This document shows positions 1 through 8,808 of a stretch of 64,000 nt of DNA, piece after piece. The stretch is from the NCBI RefSeq assembly GCF_014641595.1, contig NZ_BMIA01000003.1, forward strand, positions 558,001 to 622,000, written 5' to 3'. Origin of the DNA: Dyadobacter endophyticus. Lineage in GTDB: Bacteria > Bacteroidota > Bacteroidia > Cytophagales > Spirosomataceae. The notes under the pieces are model-generated. The model was not told where the DNA came from and searched no databases. It saw only the letters and a program-made list of their open reading frames with translations. Numbering within the stretch: position 1 is the stretch's first letter; each line of letters begins with the position of its first letter. Position numbers and translations under genes: made by a program.

Positions 1-1
1 A

Positions 2-85
2 CGCCATTTCCTGACTTACTTTGCCGTTCCGGTAGGGATTATCTGCCGGCTGGTTTTGGCATATATCCGCCGTTTTGTAACTTGA
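2..85 (+). CDS. 3' end of an upstream gene (partial, unidentified)
   Basis: Frame 2 is open from the window edge to a TGA at 83-85 and reads as a hydrophobic tail ending in arginines (about 27 residues, AVPVGIIC then LVLAYIRRFVT), as expected for the last membrane segment of an integral membrane protein. It stops 24 bases before the response regulator. Too short to assign a family; the frame could also be open by chance. Confidence 0.3.
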   Translation, partial: RHFLTYFAVPVGIICRLVLAYIRRFVT

Positions 86-109
86 TCCCTCCCATTATTT
101 GGAATAACC

Positions 110-796
110 ATGAAAAAAATCCTGATCGTTGAGGATGACCGCAGAATCGCTCAGAACATTTTCCGTGGATTGGCGGCGGAAAATTTCGAAGCGGAGATCG
201 CCTATGACGGCATCACTGGCAAGCAGGTCGCCCTGGAAAAGAAATTCGACCTGGTGTTGCTCGACGTGAACCTGCCCGGAATGAAAGGCTATGACGTTTG
301 CCAGCAGATCAGGATTTACAAGCCGTCGCTGCCCATTATTATGCTTACTGCTTTCGGCGAGATTGAAGACAGGGTGGAAGGGCTCAACAGCGGAGCTGAC
401 GATTACATTGTTAAGCCGTTCGATTTCAGGGAATTGCTGGCGCGTATCAATGCGGCATTACGGGTTTCCGATCTGTTGAACCCCGAGACTTCCGACAAAA
501 TCCTGCGCATTGCCGACCTGGAAATGAACCTGGGTACCAAGCAGGTAAAACGGGCGGGGAATGTAATAGACCTCACGGCCAAAGAGTTTGCATTGCTGGA
601 ATATTTCCTGCTGCACCGTGGGCGCGTAGTTTCGAAAATGGACCTTGCGGAGCACGTGTGGCATCTCAATTTTGACCCCGGAACGAACGTAGTGGAAGTG
701 TATATCAATTACTTACGAAAAAAAGTAGATAGAGACTTCGCTACCAAGCTTATCCACACCCGGCCGGGCATGGGATATATTATGAAAGAAGAATAG
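110..796 (+). CDS. OmpR/PhoB-family response regulator
   Basis: DNA-binding response regulator of 228 residues. The receiver domain (1-120) has the acidic pocket E8-D9-D10, phosphoacceptor D52 in LLDVNLPG, T80 and K102 (VKPF). The winged-helix DNA-binding domain (about 130-225) carries the family's LTAKEFALLEYF and GMGYI segments. The ATG is the first in frame. It is followed nine bases later by its probable kinase and then by a heavy-metal RND efflux operon, so the inferred job is metal-responsive control of that operon, as for CusR/CzcR; the inducing ion cannot be read from sequence. It is strikingly similar, including length and C-terminus, to the regulator at 25584-26261. Function as an OmpR regulator is secure; target is inference. 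Confidence 0.95.
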   Translation: MKKILIVEDDRRIAQNIFRGLAAENFEAEIAYDGITGKQVALEKKFDLVLLDVNLPGMKGYDVCQQIRIYKPSLPIIMLTAFGEIEDRVEGLNSGADDYIVKPFDFRELLARINAALRVSDLLNPETSDKILRIADLEMNLGTKQVKRAGNVIDLTAKEFALLEYFLLHRGRVVSKMDLAEHVWHLNFDPGTNVVEVYINYLRKKVDRDFATKLIHTRPGMGYIMKEE

Positions 797-804
797 GCCT
801 CCAT

Positions 805-2172
805 ATGAAAATCAAAGACCGTATCGCCCTCCAATTCACGCTCCTGGTAGCGGGGGTGCTGCTGTTGTTTTCCATTGTCATTTACAGCGTTTCGGAACAT
901 TACCGCCAGGAGGAATTTTACGATCGACTGCGGAGCCGCGCGCGTACGACGTGCCGTCTGCTCGTGAAAGTGAAAGGAATTGACAAAGACCTGCTCAAAT
1001 CTATCGACCAGAACACACTTTCAGAAATGCTCGATGAAAAGGTCTTGATTTTTGATTCGAAAAACGAGCTCACCTATTCCAGCGTCGACGACAAGCTGCT
1101 CACCTACCACACTTCACTACTCAATGAAGTGCGCGAAAAGCAATATATGGAGTTTCACCAGGGCGAAAACGAGGTAATCGGCCTGCTTTATCAGGAAGGC
1201 GACGATCCGCTCGTGGTACTAGCGTCGGCCTATGACACTTTCGGACATAGCAAGTTACAGAATTTGAAAAGCACACTCGGCTGGGGATTGCTGGCGGGCA
1301 TCGCGGCCACGGTAGGGCTGGGGATATACTTTGCCGGGAATGCATTGAAACCGATTAGCCGCATCAATGCCCAGGTATCACTCATTACCGCCCAGAATTT
1401 GTCCCAAAAGCTCGACGAAGGCAACCGGAAGGATGAGATAGCACAGTTGGCAATCAACTTCAACACAGTACTTTACAGATTGAATAAGGCATTTGAACAA
1501 CAAAAAAGCTTTGTATCCCACGCCTCCCACGAGCTCCGGACCCCATTAGCGGCTTTGAAATCCGAAATCCAGCTCGGGCAGCGCTTCAACAAGGATAACC
1601 CTGAAATAGAAGAGGTTTTTGCAAATCTGTTCTCGGATACCGAACGGCTCATTAGCATTACCAATAATCTCCTGTTCCTGGCCCGCTCCTACGAGAATAT
1701 GGGTAATATGAAAATGACGCATATCCATATCGAGGACCTCGCTTTTTTGGCCAAAGAAGAACTGCTCTCCTCCCACCCCGAATATACGATGGTGATTGAT
1801 TATGAAACGATCCCCGAGAATGAGAACGAGACGGTCATTGAAGGCAACGAGGAGCTATTAAAGAGGGTTTTCACCAACCTGCTCGACAATGCATGCAAAT
1901 ATTCGTCCGATCACAGCGCGCAAATACTGATTTCTTCCAACCACAAATCCTGCGTAGTAAAAGTCCGCGATCGCGGCATAGGTATCAGCGGAGACGACCT
2001 TCCGCATATTTTCAACCCGTTTTTCAGGTCTACCAACGCTACTGAGCTACCTGGGTTCGGAATTGGGCTCTCCATTTGCCAGCGTATTGTGGAGCTGCAT
2101 CACGGCACTATTTCCGTAAGCAGCGAACTCGGTAAGGGCAGCGAATTTCAGGTACGGCTGAACCATATTTGA
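805..2172 (+). CDS. Sensor histidine kinase, HAMP type
   Basis: Inner-membrane two-component kinase of 455 residues. Transmembrane segments lie at about 8-30 and 158-180 and flank a periplasmic sensor of about 125 residues. A HAMP segment (about 180-233) is followed by the HisKA dimerisation domain with phospho-accepting H242 in SHELRTPL, then an HATPase_c domain with N box (LLDNACKYS) and G boxes (DRGIGI, GFGIGL). It starts 9 bp after the OmpR-type regulator and is surely its partner. Position directly ahead of a TolC/adaptor/CzcA-type operon suggests a CusS-like metal sensor, but the periplasmic domain shows no obvious His/Met/Cys cluster, so the signal is open. Paralogue of the kinase at 24217-25587. 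Confidence 0.94.
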   Translation: MKIKDRIALQFTLLVAGVLLLFSIVIYSVSEHYRQEEFYDRLRSRARTTCRLLVKVKGIDKDLLKSIDQNTLSEMLDEKVLIFDSKNELTYSSVDDKLLTYHTSLLNEVREKQYMEFHQGENEVIGLLYQEGDDPLVVLASAYDTFGHSKLQNLKSTLGWGLLAGIAATVGLGIYFAGNALKPISRINAQVSLITAQNLSQKLDEGNRKDEIAQLAINFNTVLYRLNKAFEQQKSFVSHASHELRTPLAALKSEIQLGQRFNKDNPEIEEVFANLFSDTERLISITNNLLFLARSYENMGNMKMTHIHIEDLAFLAKEELLSSHPEYTMVIDYETIPENENETVIEGNEELLKRVFTNLLDNACKYSSDHSAQILISSNHKSCVVKVRDRGIGISGDDLPHIFNPFFRSTNATELPGFGIGLSICQRIVELHHGTISVSSELGKGSEFQVRLNHI

Positions 2173-2173
2173 G

Positions 2174-2213
2174 GCCCGCGGGGCGCGGCCCCCGGGGCAT
2201 TCTAATTTTTTTC
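2174..2213 (+). terminator. Probable rho-independent terminator after the RR/HK pair
   Basis: Two bases after the kinase stop codon a very GC-rich inverted repeat (2174-2183 against 2189-2198, 8 of 10 pairs) is followed by a run of seven T at 2206-2212. This fits a terminator or attenuator separating the regulatory pair from the efflux genes. The two central mismatches make it less certain than the other terminators in the window. Confidence 0.5.
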
Positions 2214-2277
2214 TAAGGTTATTTTAAGGCTGGTGTAATACCGGTGTCGGAATATCGCACATTCTAACACGGAAATT

Positions 2278-3525
2278 ATGCGAATATACCTCACCGGGCT
2301 CTTTGTACTCCTAACAACCGCCTTACACGCACAGGACACACTGCGGCTCTCGATCCGGCAGGCCGACAGCCTGTTTTTGCAAAATAATCTTGAAGTCCTG
2401 GCCGAAAAGTACCAAATCGACATTGCAAAGTCGGTCGAGATACAGGACAAGCTCTGGAACAACCCGACATTCGGGGTCGAAATCAGCGCCTATAACCCCT
2501 CTCGCGGAGCGCTGGACGTGGGCAAAAATGGTCAGAAAGCATTCACCATCCAGCAGCTCATCACCCGGGCGGGCAAGCGCAACAAGCAGGTCGCGCTGGA
2601 CGTGGAATCGACCCGCAAAACTGAATTCCAGTTTTACAACCTGATCCGCACATTGAAATTCGAGCTCCGGCAGATTTTCTTCGAATCGTATTATCTCGAA
2701 CAGACCATTGCGCTCTACGACAACCAGATCTCGACGCTCAGGACGACCGTTACCGCGTTTGACAGAGAGTATAACCGCAAGAATATCTCTCTGAAAGAGG
2801 TCGTTCGCCTGAAAGCACTCCTTTTCGAACTGACCAACGAGCGGGCCAATATCCTTTTTGAATTACAGGAAAACCAGCGCGACCTCCGCACGCTGCTGAG
2901 TACGGAACAACCTATCAAATCGCTGGTCGATAGCACAGAAATCCAACGCTATCACCTCGACCGATACAACATCGCCTCATTAAAAGAAAAGGCATTGCAA
3001 AGCCGTGCCGACCTGAAAGTGGCGCAATCGGAGACGAAACAGGCAGAATTAAACTACACATTGCAAAAAGCATTGGCAAAACCTGATATCCAGGTGGGTG
3101 CCGTGTACGACCAGGCGAGCAACTACGTCAATAATTACTTCGGTTTGAATGCTTCCATTGCGCTGCCGTTCTTCAACCGCAACCAGGGTAATATCCGCGC
3201 AGCCAGAAGCAGCATCAGCTATTACAAAACGGCCGAGAATGCGAAGCAAAATACGGTGAGCAACGAGGTCGACGCGGCCGTTCAGAAAGTTGGTATTGCA
3301 GACAAGGCTTTCCAGAGTGTGGAGGGCCAGTTTACCGACCAGTTCCAGCTTCTGAACAACGGTATTTACGACAACTTCCAAAAACGGAACATCTCTCTGC
3401 TCGAATTCATCGACTTTATCGAAACCTACAACGAGAGTATCAAGGAGTATAACCGCCTCCAAGCCGACCGTATCAAAGTATATGAAGAACTCAACTACGT
3501 CGTCGGGGAAGAGCTATTCAACTAA
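2278..3525 (+). CDS. TolC-family outer-membrane efflux protein (CzcC/CusC type)
   Basis: Outer-membrane channel component of a tripartite RND pump, 415 residues, the usual size for CzcC-like proteins in this phylum. An N-terminal signal peptide (MRIYLTGLFVLLTTALHAQ) is followed by two outer-membrane-efflux repeats made of long amphipathic helices with strong heptad character. It is a non-lipidated variant: no lipobox cysteine is seen. It heads the operon with the periplasmic adaptor (3580) and the inner-membrane pump (4675). Expected role: exit duct for metal ions across the outer membrane. Family assignment is firm; the transported ion is judged from the pump gene. Confidence 0.9.
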   Translation: MRIYLTGLFVLLTTALHAQDTLRLSIRQADSLFLQNNLEVLAEKYQIDIAKSVEIQDKLWNNPTFGVEISAYNPSRGALDVGKNGQKAFTIQQLITRAGKRNKQVALDVESTRKTEFQFYNLIRTLKFELRQIFFESYYLEQTIALYDNQISTLRTTVTAFDREYNRKNISLKEVVRLKALLFELTNERANILFELQENQRDLRTLLSTEQPIKSLVDSTEIQRYHLDRYNIASLKEKALQSRADLKVAQSETKQAELNYTLQKALAKPDIQVGAVYDQASNYVNNYFGLNASIALPFFNRNQGNIRAARSSISYYKTAENAKQNTVSNEVDAAVQKVGIADKAFQSVEGQFTDQFQLLNNGIYDNFQKRNISLLEFIDFIETYNESIKEYNRLQADRIKVYEELNYVVGEELFN

Positions 3526-3579
3526 CCCATTCAAACTGAACACAACTTATTCACGGCATTGCCATTAATGCACTTTCCA

Positions 3580-4668
3580 ATGAAAAATTCACTGTATATC
3601 GTCGTCCTGGCCGTTGTTGGCGTGTGGCTGACTTCCTGCGAGCAAAAAAAGGCAGAAAACGACGAGTCGAAGGCGTTTATGCTTTCGGACACCATGATGA
3701 GCCGCATTAAAATCGACACCGTGCGTACCGAGTCGGTACGCAACGAACTTACGCTTGTAGGCAAGGTCGTACCGGACGAAAACCAGGTTATTAAAGTATA
3801 TCCGCTGGTGGGCGGTAATGTGGAAGAAGTGGATGTGGAACTGGGTGACAACGTCCGCAAGGGACAGAAACTGGCGACGATCCGCTCGGGAGAAGTGGCA
3901 GATTTCGAGCGCCAGATGATCCAGGCGCAATCCGATCTGCTCATTGCGCAGAAAAACCTGTCGTCGACCGAAGATCTTTTCGAAAGCAAGCTCGTGCCGG
4001 AGCGTGATGTGATTTCCGCACGTCAGATCGTAGACAAAGCGCAGGCCGAACTGAACAGGGTTAAGGAAGTCTTCTCTATCTATGGTTTAGGTAAATCCAC
4101 CAACTACACTGTAAAATCGCCGATCAATGGCTTTATCATCGACAAAAATGTGAACCGGGGAATGCAGCTGCGCTCGGATAACTCGGAGAGCCTGTTTACC
4201 GTAGGCCAGATCGCCGATGTATGGGTGATGGCGAATGTAAATGAAAGCGACATCCCGCGCGTGACGCTGGGGATGCCCGCGGAAGTACGCACGATCAGCT
4301 TTTCCGACGAGGTCTTCAAAGGGAAAGTCGACAAGATTTATAATGTCCTCGATCCTGAAACCAAGGCGATGAAAATTCGTATTCAGTTACAGAATGTCGG
4401 TTTCAAACTCAAACCCGAAATGCACGCCACGGTTACCCTCAACTTCGAGGAAGGCGACAAAATGCAGGCAATCCCATCGCAGGCCGTCATTTTCGACCGC
4501 AGCAAGAACTGGGTAATGGTTTACCACAGCCGCACAAAAATCGAAACACGCCCGGTAGAAGTGTACCGCTCCCTCGCCAACACCACCTATGTCAGCGAAG
4601 GCCTCAAACCCGGCGAGACCATTATTTCAAAAAATCAACTCCTCGTTTACGACGCGCTTAACGACTAA
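3580..4668 (+). CDS. RND efflux periplasmic adaptor (membrane fusion protein, CzcB/CusB type)
   Basis: Lipid-anchored adaptor that joins the pump to the TolC channel. I chose the ATG at 3580 because it places a clean lipoprotein signal (hydrophobic stretch ending LTSC) at the N terminus; in-frame TTG (3559) and ATG (3568) upstream would only add seven residues. Domains in order: barrel-sandwich/lipoyl half (about 55-95, GGNVEEVDVELGDNVRKG), a short coiled-coil hairpin (about 100-150), the second lipoyl half, a beta-barrel (about 215-290) and a membrane-proximal domain. No His-rich N-terminal metal extension or CusB-like methionine cluster is visible. Six bases separate it from the pump gene. 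Confidence 0.92.
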   Translation: MKNSLYIVVLAVVGVWLTSCEQKKAENDESKAFMLSDTMMSRIKIDTVRTESVRNELTLVGKVVPDENQVIKVYPLVGGNVEEVDVELGDNVRKGQKLATIRSGEVADFERQMIQAQSDLLIAQKNLSSTEDLFESKLVPERDVISARQIVDKAQAELNRVKEVFSIYGLGKSTNYTVKSPINGFIIDKNVNRGMQLRSDNSESLFTVGQIADVWVMANVNESDIPRVTLGMPAEVRTISFSDEVFKGKVDKIYNVLDPETKAMKIRIQLQNVGFKLKPEMHATVTLNFEEGDKMQAIPSQAVIFDRSKNWVMVYHSRTKIETRPVEVYRSLANTTYVSEGLKPGETIISKNQLLVYDALND

Positions 4669-4674
4669 AATCCC

Positions 4675-7600
4675 ATGAACAAATTCATCCGGGGGATCGT
4701 CGGGTTTTCTTTGAAAAACCGGTTCTTCATATTCTTCATGACAGGCCTGCTGATCATTTCGGGCATTGTCAGCTACCAGAACACGCCGCTCGAAGCGTTT
4801 CCGGACGTCACCAATACGCAGATCATCATCGTAACCCAATGGAACGGGCGCAGCGCGGAGGAGATCGAGCGCTTTGTAACGGTCCCTATCGAGGTCGCCA
4901 TGAATTCCGTGCAGCAGAAAACCAATGTACGGAGCACCACGATGTTCGGTTTGAGTATTGTCAAAATCATTTTTGATGATAATGTAGAAGATTTTTTTGC
5001 CCGCCAACAGGTTAATAACCAGCTGCGCACGGTCTCGCTCCCCGATGGCGTAGAGCCCGACGTGCAACCCCCTTACGGCCCTACCGGCGAAGTTTTCCGG
5101 TTCACATTACAAAGCAAGGACCGCGACAGCCGTGAGCTACTCACCTTGCACAAATGGGTGATCGACCGGCAGCTTAGGAGCGTTCCGGGTGTGGCCGATG
5201 TGGTCGCATTCGGTGGTCGCGACAAGATTTACGAGGTGCAGGTAAATCCTACCAAGCTCGTCAAATACAACATTACACCTCTGGAAGTGTATCAGGCCGT
5301 TACAAAGAGCAATATCAACGTCGGCGGCGATGTTATCGAGAAAAACGGGCAGGCCTATGTGGTGCGGGGGATCGGGTTGCTGAACTCCATTCCCGACATT
5401 CAGAATATCATTGTAGAGTACGTGAAGGACAACCCGGTACTCGTGAAAGACGTGGCCGATGTGCGCGAGTCGGACATGCCGCGTGTGGGGCAGGTTGGGC
5501 TTGACGGTAATGACGACGTCGTGGAAGGCATCGTAGTACAGCGCAAGGGCGAAAATCCGAGCGAGGTACTGGCGCGGGTGAAGGACAAAATTGAAGAATT
5601 GAATACCAAAATACTCCCGCCCGATGTCAAAATGGTCACGTTTTACGACCGCGACAACCTGATCGATTTTTGCGCACACACCGTGAAACACAACCTTGTG
5701 GAAGGGATCGTGCTCGTAACCGTGATCGTGTTCCTCTTTATGGCCGACTGGCGCACGACGGTCATCGTGTCGATCATCATTCCCCTCGCGCTGCTGTTCG
5801 CGTTTATGTGTTTGAAATTGAAAGGTATGTCGGCCAACCTACTCTCGATGGGGGCGATCGACTTCGGGATCATCATCGACGGCGCCGTGGTGATGGTGGA
5901 AGGTATATTTGTGGCGCTCGACCACCTCGCGCACAGGAACGGCATGGACAGGTTCAACAAACTCTCGAAACTCGGCCTGATCAAACGTACCGGCGGCGAG
6001 CTGGGTAAAGCCATTTTCTTTTCCAAACTGATCATTATAACCGCATTGATCCCCATTTTCAGTTTCCAGAAAGTGGAAGGTAAAATGTTCACACCGCTGG
6101 CCTACACGCTGGGTTTTGCATTGCTCGGCGCATTACTGTACACCCTCACCCTCGTGCCGGTGCTATGTTCTATTCTGCTGAAAAAGAATGTGCGTGAGAA
6201 GAGCAATCCGGTGGTGCGCTTCTTCGACAATACCGTGACCAGGGGTTTTGAATGGTGCTATGCCCGTAAAAAGCTGAGTGTCATCTTCGCATTTGCATTC
6301 CTGGGCGCAACGCTCTTTTCGGCTAGATTCCTCGGTACCGAGTTCCTGCCTACGCTTAATGAAGGCGCGTTGTGGGTGGAAGCCAAAATGCCGATGAGCA
6401 GCTCGCTGGCCGAAACTACCAAAATGGTGACGACGCTTCGCGCCAAACTGAATGAATTTCCGGAAGTAAACGGGGTATTATCCCAAACTGGCCGCTCCAA
6501 CGACGGTACCGACCCCTCAGGCTTCTATTATGTGCAAATGCAGGTGAATTTGAAACCGAAGGATGAATGGAAGCGCAAAATCAGCCAGGATGACCTGATC
6601 GAGGAAATGGACACCAAACTGAAACAATTCCAGGGAATCAACTACAACTATTCGCAGCCCATTATCGATAACGTGGCGGAGGCCGTGGCGGGGATGAATG
6701 CGAGTAATGCGGTGAAAATTTACGGAGACGACCTCGAAACATTGAATAACAAGGCCAACCAGGTGCTGGAAGCGATCAAGGACGTGCCGGGTATCAAAGA
6801 CGTAGGTATTTTACGGAATATCGGCCAGCCGGAGATCAGTGTGATCCTGCACGACCATAAAATGGCGCAATACGGTGTAAGCATCGCCGACGCACAAGCC
6901 GTAATCGAAATGGCGATAGGCGGTAAAACGGCGTCTATCCTCTACGAAGGCGAGCGGAAATTCGATATCCGGCTGCGATACGAGCAACAATACCGCCGCA
7001 CCGTCGACGACATTCAGCAGCTGATGGTACCCACGCTCACTGGCGGCAAGATTCCTTTGAAAGAAATCTCGACGATTCGCACTGTGACCGGGCCGGCATT
7101 TGTGTACCGCGACAACAACAAACGCTTTATCGGTGTGAAATTCTCCGTCCGCGAGCGTGACCTCGGCAGCACCATTGCAGAAGCGCAGTCGAAAGTCAAA
7201 CCATTGCTTTCTTCTTTGCCAAAAGGTTATTCGGTAAGCTGGTCCGGAGAGTTCGAGAACCAGGTGCGGGCAACGGCGCGTTTGGGACAAGTAGTGCCCA
7301 TCAGCCTGATCGGGATATTCATCTTGCTTTTCATCATGTTCAGCAACGCAAAAGATGCCGGGCTGGTGTTGATCAACGTACCCTTCGCGCTGATCGGCGG
7401 TATCCTCGCGCTCCACGTCACACACATGAACTTCGGTATTTCCGCGGGTGTGGGTTTCATAGCACTTTTCGGCCTGTGCGTGCAGAACGGCGTGATATTG
7501 ATTTCGGTCTTCAACAAAAACCTGGCTGCGAGGATGACGCTGGATGAGGCGATACGGCAGGGGGTGAAATCCCGCATCAGGCCCGTGATCATGACGGCGC

Positions 7601-7782
7601 TGATGGCGGCCATAGGGTTGTTACCGGCCGCGGTTTCAACCGGCATTGGTTCTGAAACGCAAAAGCCACTGGCTATTGTCGTAATCGGCGGCCTGATCAC
7701 CGCCACGGTGCTCACGCTATTGATATTCCCGATCATTTACGGCTTCTTCAACCGGAAGGTCAAAGTTTCTAAGTATGCTTGA
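4675..7782 (+). CDS. Heavy-metal efflux RND pump, CzcA/CusA family
   Basis: Inner-membrane proton-driven pump of 1035 residues with the RND layout: TM1 at about 12-32, a large periplasmic porter domain, six TMs at about 338-540, a second porter loop and five to six C-terminal TMs. TM4 reads DFGIIIDGAVVMVE with Asp396, Asp402 and Glu409; this is the pattern of HME pumps that export divalent cations (Zn, Co, Cd, Ni; CzcA-like), whereas Cu(I)/Ag(I) CusA pumps have AxGxxVDAA there. I therefore favour divalent metal export, from the cytoplasm or periplasm. Last gene of the TolC/adaptor/pump operon, which is preceded by a two-component system. A large inverted repeat follows the stop codon. Confidence 0.95.
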   Translation: MNKFIRGIVGFSLKNRFFIFFMTGLLIISGIVSYQNTPLEAFPDVTNTQIIIVTQWNGRSAEEIERFVTVPIEVAMNSVQQKTNVRSTTMFGLSIVKIIFDDNVEDFFARQQVNNQLRTVSLPDGVEPDVQPPYGPTGEVFRFTLQSKDRDSRELLTLHKWVIDRQLRSVPGVADVVAFGGRDKIYEVQVNPTKLVKYNITPLEVYQAVTKSNINVGGDVIEKNGQAYVVRGIGLLNSIPDIQNIIVEYVKDNPVLVKDVADVRESDMPRVGQVGLDGNDDVVEGIVVQRKGENPSEVLARVKDKIEELNTKILPPDVKMVTFYDRDNLIDFCAHTVKHNLVEGIVLVTVIVFLFMADWRTTVIVSIIIPLALLFAFMCLKLKGMSANLLSMGAIDFGIIIDGAVVMVEGIFVALDHLAHRNGMDRFNKLSKLGLIKRTGGELGKAIFFSKLIIITALIPIFSFQKVEGKMFTPLAYTLGFALLGALLYTLTLVPVLCSILLKKNVREKSNPVVRFFDNTVTRGFEWCYARKKLSVIFAFAFLGATLFSARFLGTEFLPTLNEGALWVEAKMPMSSSLAETTKMVTTLRAKLNEFPEVNGVLSQTGRSNDGTDPSGFYYVQMQVNLKPKDEWKRKISQDDLIEEMDTKLKQFQGINYNYSQPIIDNVAEAVAGMNASNAVKIYGDDLETLNNKANQVLEAIKDVPGIKDVGILRNIGQPEISVILHDHKMAQYGVSIADAQAVIEMAIGGKTASILYEGERKFDIRLRYEQQYRRTVDDIQQLMVPTLTGGKIPLKEISTIRTVTGPAFVYRDNNKRFIGVKFSVRERDLGSTIAEAQSKVKPLLSSLPKGYSVSWSGEFENQVRATARLGQVVPISLIGIFILLFIMFSNAKDAGLVLINVPFALIGGILALHVTHMNFGISAGVGFIALFGLCVQNGVILISVFNKNLAARMTLDEAIRQGVKSRIRPVIMTALMAAIGLLPAAVSTGIGSETQKPLAIVVIGGLITATVLTLLIFPIIYGFFNRKVKVSKYA

Positions 7783-7790
7783 TTTCCGTA

Positions 7791-7851
7791 GTCATGCAGA
7801 GCGGAGTCGAAGCATCACGCAAGATGATACTTCGACTCCGTTCAGCATGAC
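7791..7851. repeat. Long imperfect inverted repeat between convergent genes
   Basis: Arms 7791-7816 and 7826-7851 (26 nt each, 23 matches) are separated by nine bases; each arm carries the core CGGAGTCGAAG or its complement. All three mismatches are of the G-T/A-C or single-base type expected to leave a stable RNA hairpin. It sits between the convergent pump gene and the outer-membrane protein gene, so it can end transcription from both sides. The core resembles a dispersed palindromic element I know from several Bacteroidota genomes, so it may be a mobile-type intergenic repeat (REP/BIME-like) rather than a plain terminator. No second copy was seen here. Confidence 0.75.
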
Positions 7852-7859
7852 ACCTCATT

Positions 7860-8723
7860 TTATATTTTGCCGCTGCTATGATTCAGCTTAGAGAAGTCGT
7901 ATTGAATATGAAACACATAGCGAAGCGAAATGCCGAAATTCCAGCCGGAGCCGTCGCCTTCGATCCGCGCTCGTTCCGTTTCCACACCATTGACCTTGTA
8001 GACCAGATCGGTTGTTAGCGAATTACCCATACCCCACTGCTTGCGGGCAAAAAGCGACATGTCAATCGATTTGGCAACTTTGACCACATATTCTGCCGAC
8101 GCTTCCACAAGGCCTGTCATGGATTTGGCAATGTGTGTATCGCTCGACAAGAACAAAGTATCGACGCCCAGCCGCCGCCCCTTCTCCCGGTAACCCGAAA
8201 ACTCCATATAATCCTTCGACCTCCCCGAGTTAGGCACCAGTCCCGCACCCGCCCCAATCCAGAATGCCGATTTACGGACGGAAGGTCTACCAAAAAGCAG
8301 CCGTATTTTCCCGCGGAGGATCAGGCTATTCTTGTCGTTTTCCATCTGGTATTTCAGCGGATTATCGCCATAAATCATCAGTACATTATGGATTGCCGAG
8401 CGATCATATGCCAGTTCGACATTCCATTGCTCTTTAAAAACCCACCCGGCAGCAACACCCCATGCCGATACCGTGGGCGACTCGGTGCCTATCAGTTCAT
8501 CGAAATCGTTATCGATCGTATTCCTGTCGTTTCGTACAAAGCCGCTCACACCCACATACCAGCGGTCATGGATTCTCACATCGCCGAACTTTTTCAACAA
8601 CGATTCGGCATTGTACGGCTTTTCGCCAATGGGCCTGGTGTAGATTTTCCGGTAGTAATCCGCGTCCTGTGCCCGGACGTGCAGGAAAATGGTTAAGAAG
8701 AGGATCGTAAAAATGGGTTTCAT
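7860..8723 (-). CDS. Outer-membrane beta-barrel-like protein, function unknown
   Basis: Secreted protein of 287 residues starting at the ATG at 8723, which gives a standard signal peptide (MKPIFTILFLTIFLHVRAQ); the frame is open further upstream but only into non-coding-looking sequence that also contains a terminator. The mature part is rich in alternating aromatic/hydrophobic strands (WYVGVSGFV, WGVAAGWVF, GISLRYVFHIQYDF at the C terminus), with the final aromatic strand typical of outer-membrane barrels in Bacteroidota. No enzymatic motif is visible. It stands alone downstream of the sigma-54 signalling operon and is separated from it by a terminator. Barrel nature is inferred from strand pattern only. 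Confidence 0.7.
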   Translation of the reverse strand: MKPIFTILFLTIFLHVRAQDADYYRKIYTRPIGEKPYNAESLLKKFGDVRIHDRWYVGVSGFVRNDRNTIDNDFDELIGTESPTVSAWGVAAGWVFKEQWNVELAYDRSAIHNVLMIYGDNPLKYQMENDKNSLILRGKIRLLFGRPSVRKSAFWIGAGAGLVPNSGRSKDYMEFSGYREKGRRLGVDTLFLSSDTHIAKSMTGLVEASAEYVVKVAKSIDMSLFARKQWGMGNSLTTDLVYKVNGVETERARIEGDGSGWNFGISLRYVFHIQYDFSKLNHSSGKI

Positions 8724-8777
8724 AGAAGTGCGTCGGTTTTTTCTCCCCTTACGCGTGTCCCCAACCGATCGTTGCAT

Positions 8778-8804
8778 CAAAAAAGCCGACTGGTGCAGTC
8801 GGCT
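8778..8804 (-). terminator. Rho-independent terminator of the rpoN-ntrC-kinase operon
   Basis: Perfect 9-bp stem AGCCGACTG/CAGTCGGCT (8784-8792, 8796-8804) with a GTG loop, followed on the minus strand by a run of six T (the A run 8779-8784 on the plus strand). It lies five bases past the stop codon of the leftward kinase gene. Confidence 0.88.
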
Positions 8805-8808
8805 GTAA

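Noticed and set aside
8741..8756. GG-N10-GC match on the minus strand ahead of the outer-membrane protein gene
   Set aside because: Only the dinucleotides fit; the flanking bases disagree with the sigma-54 consensus.
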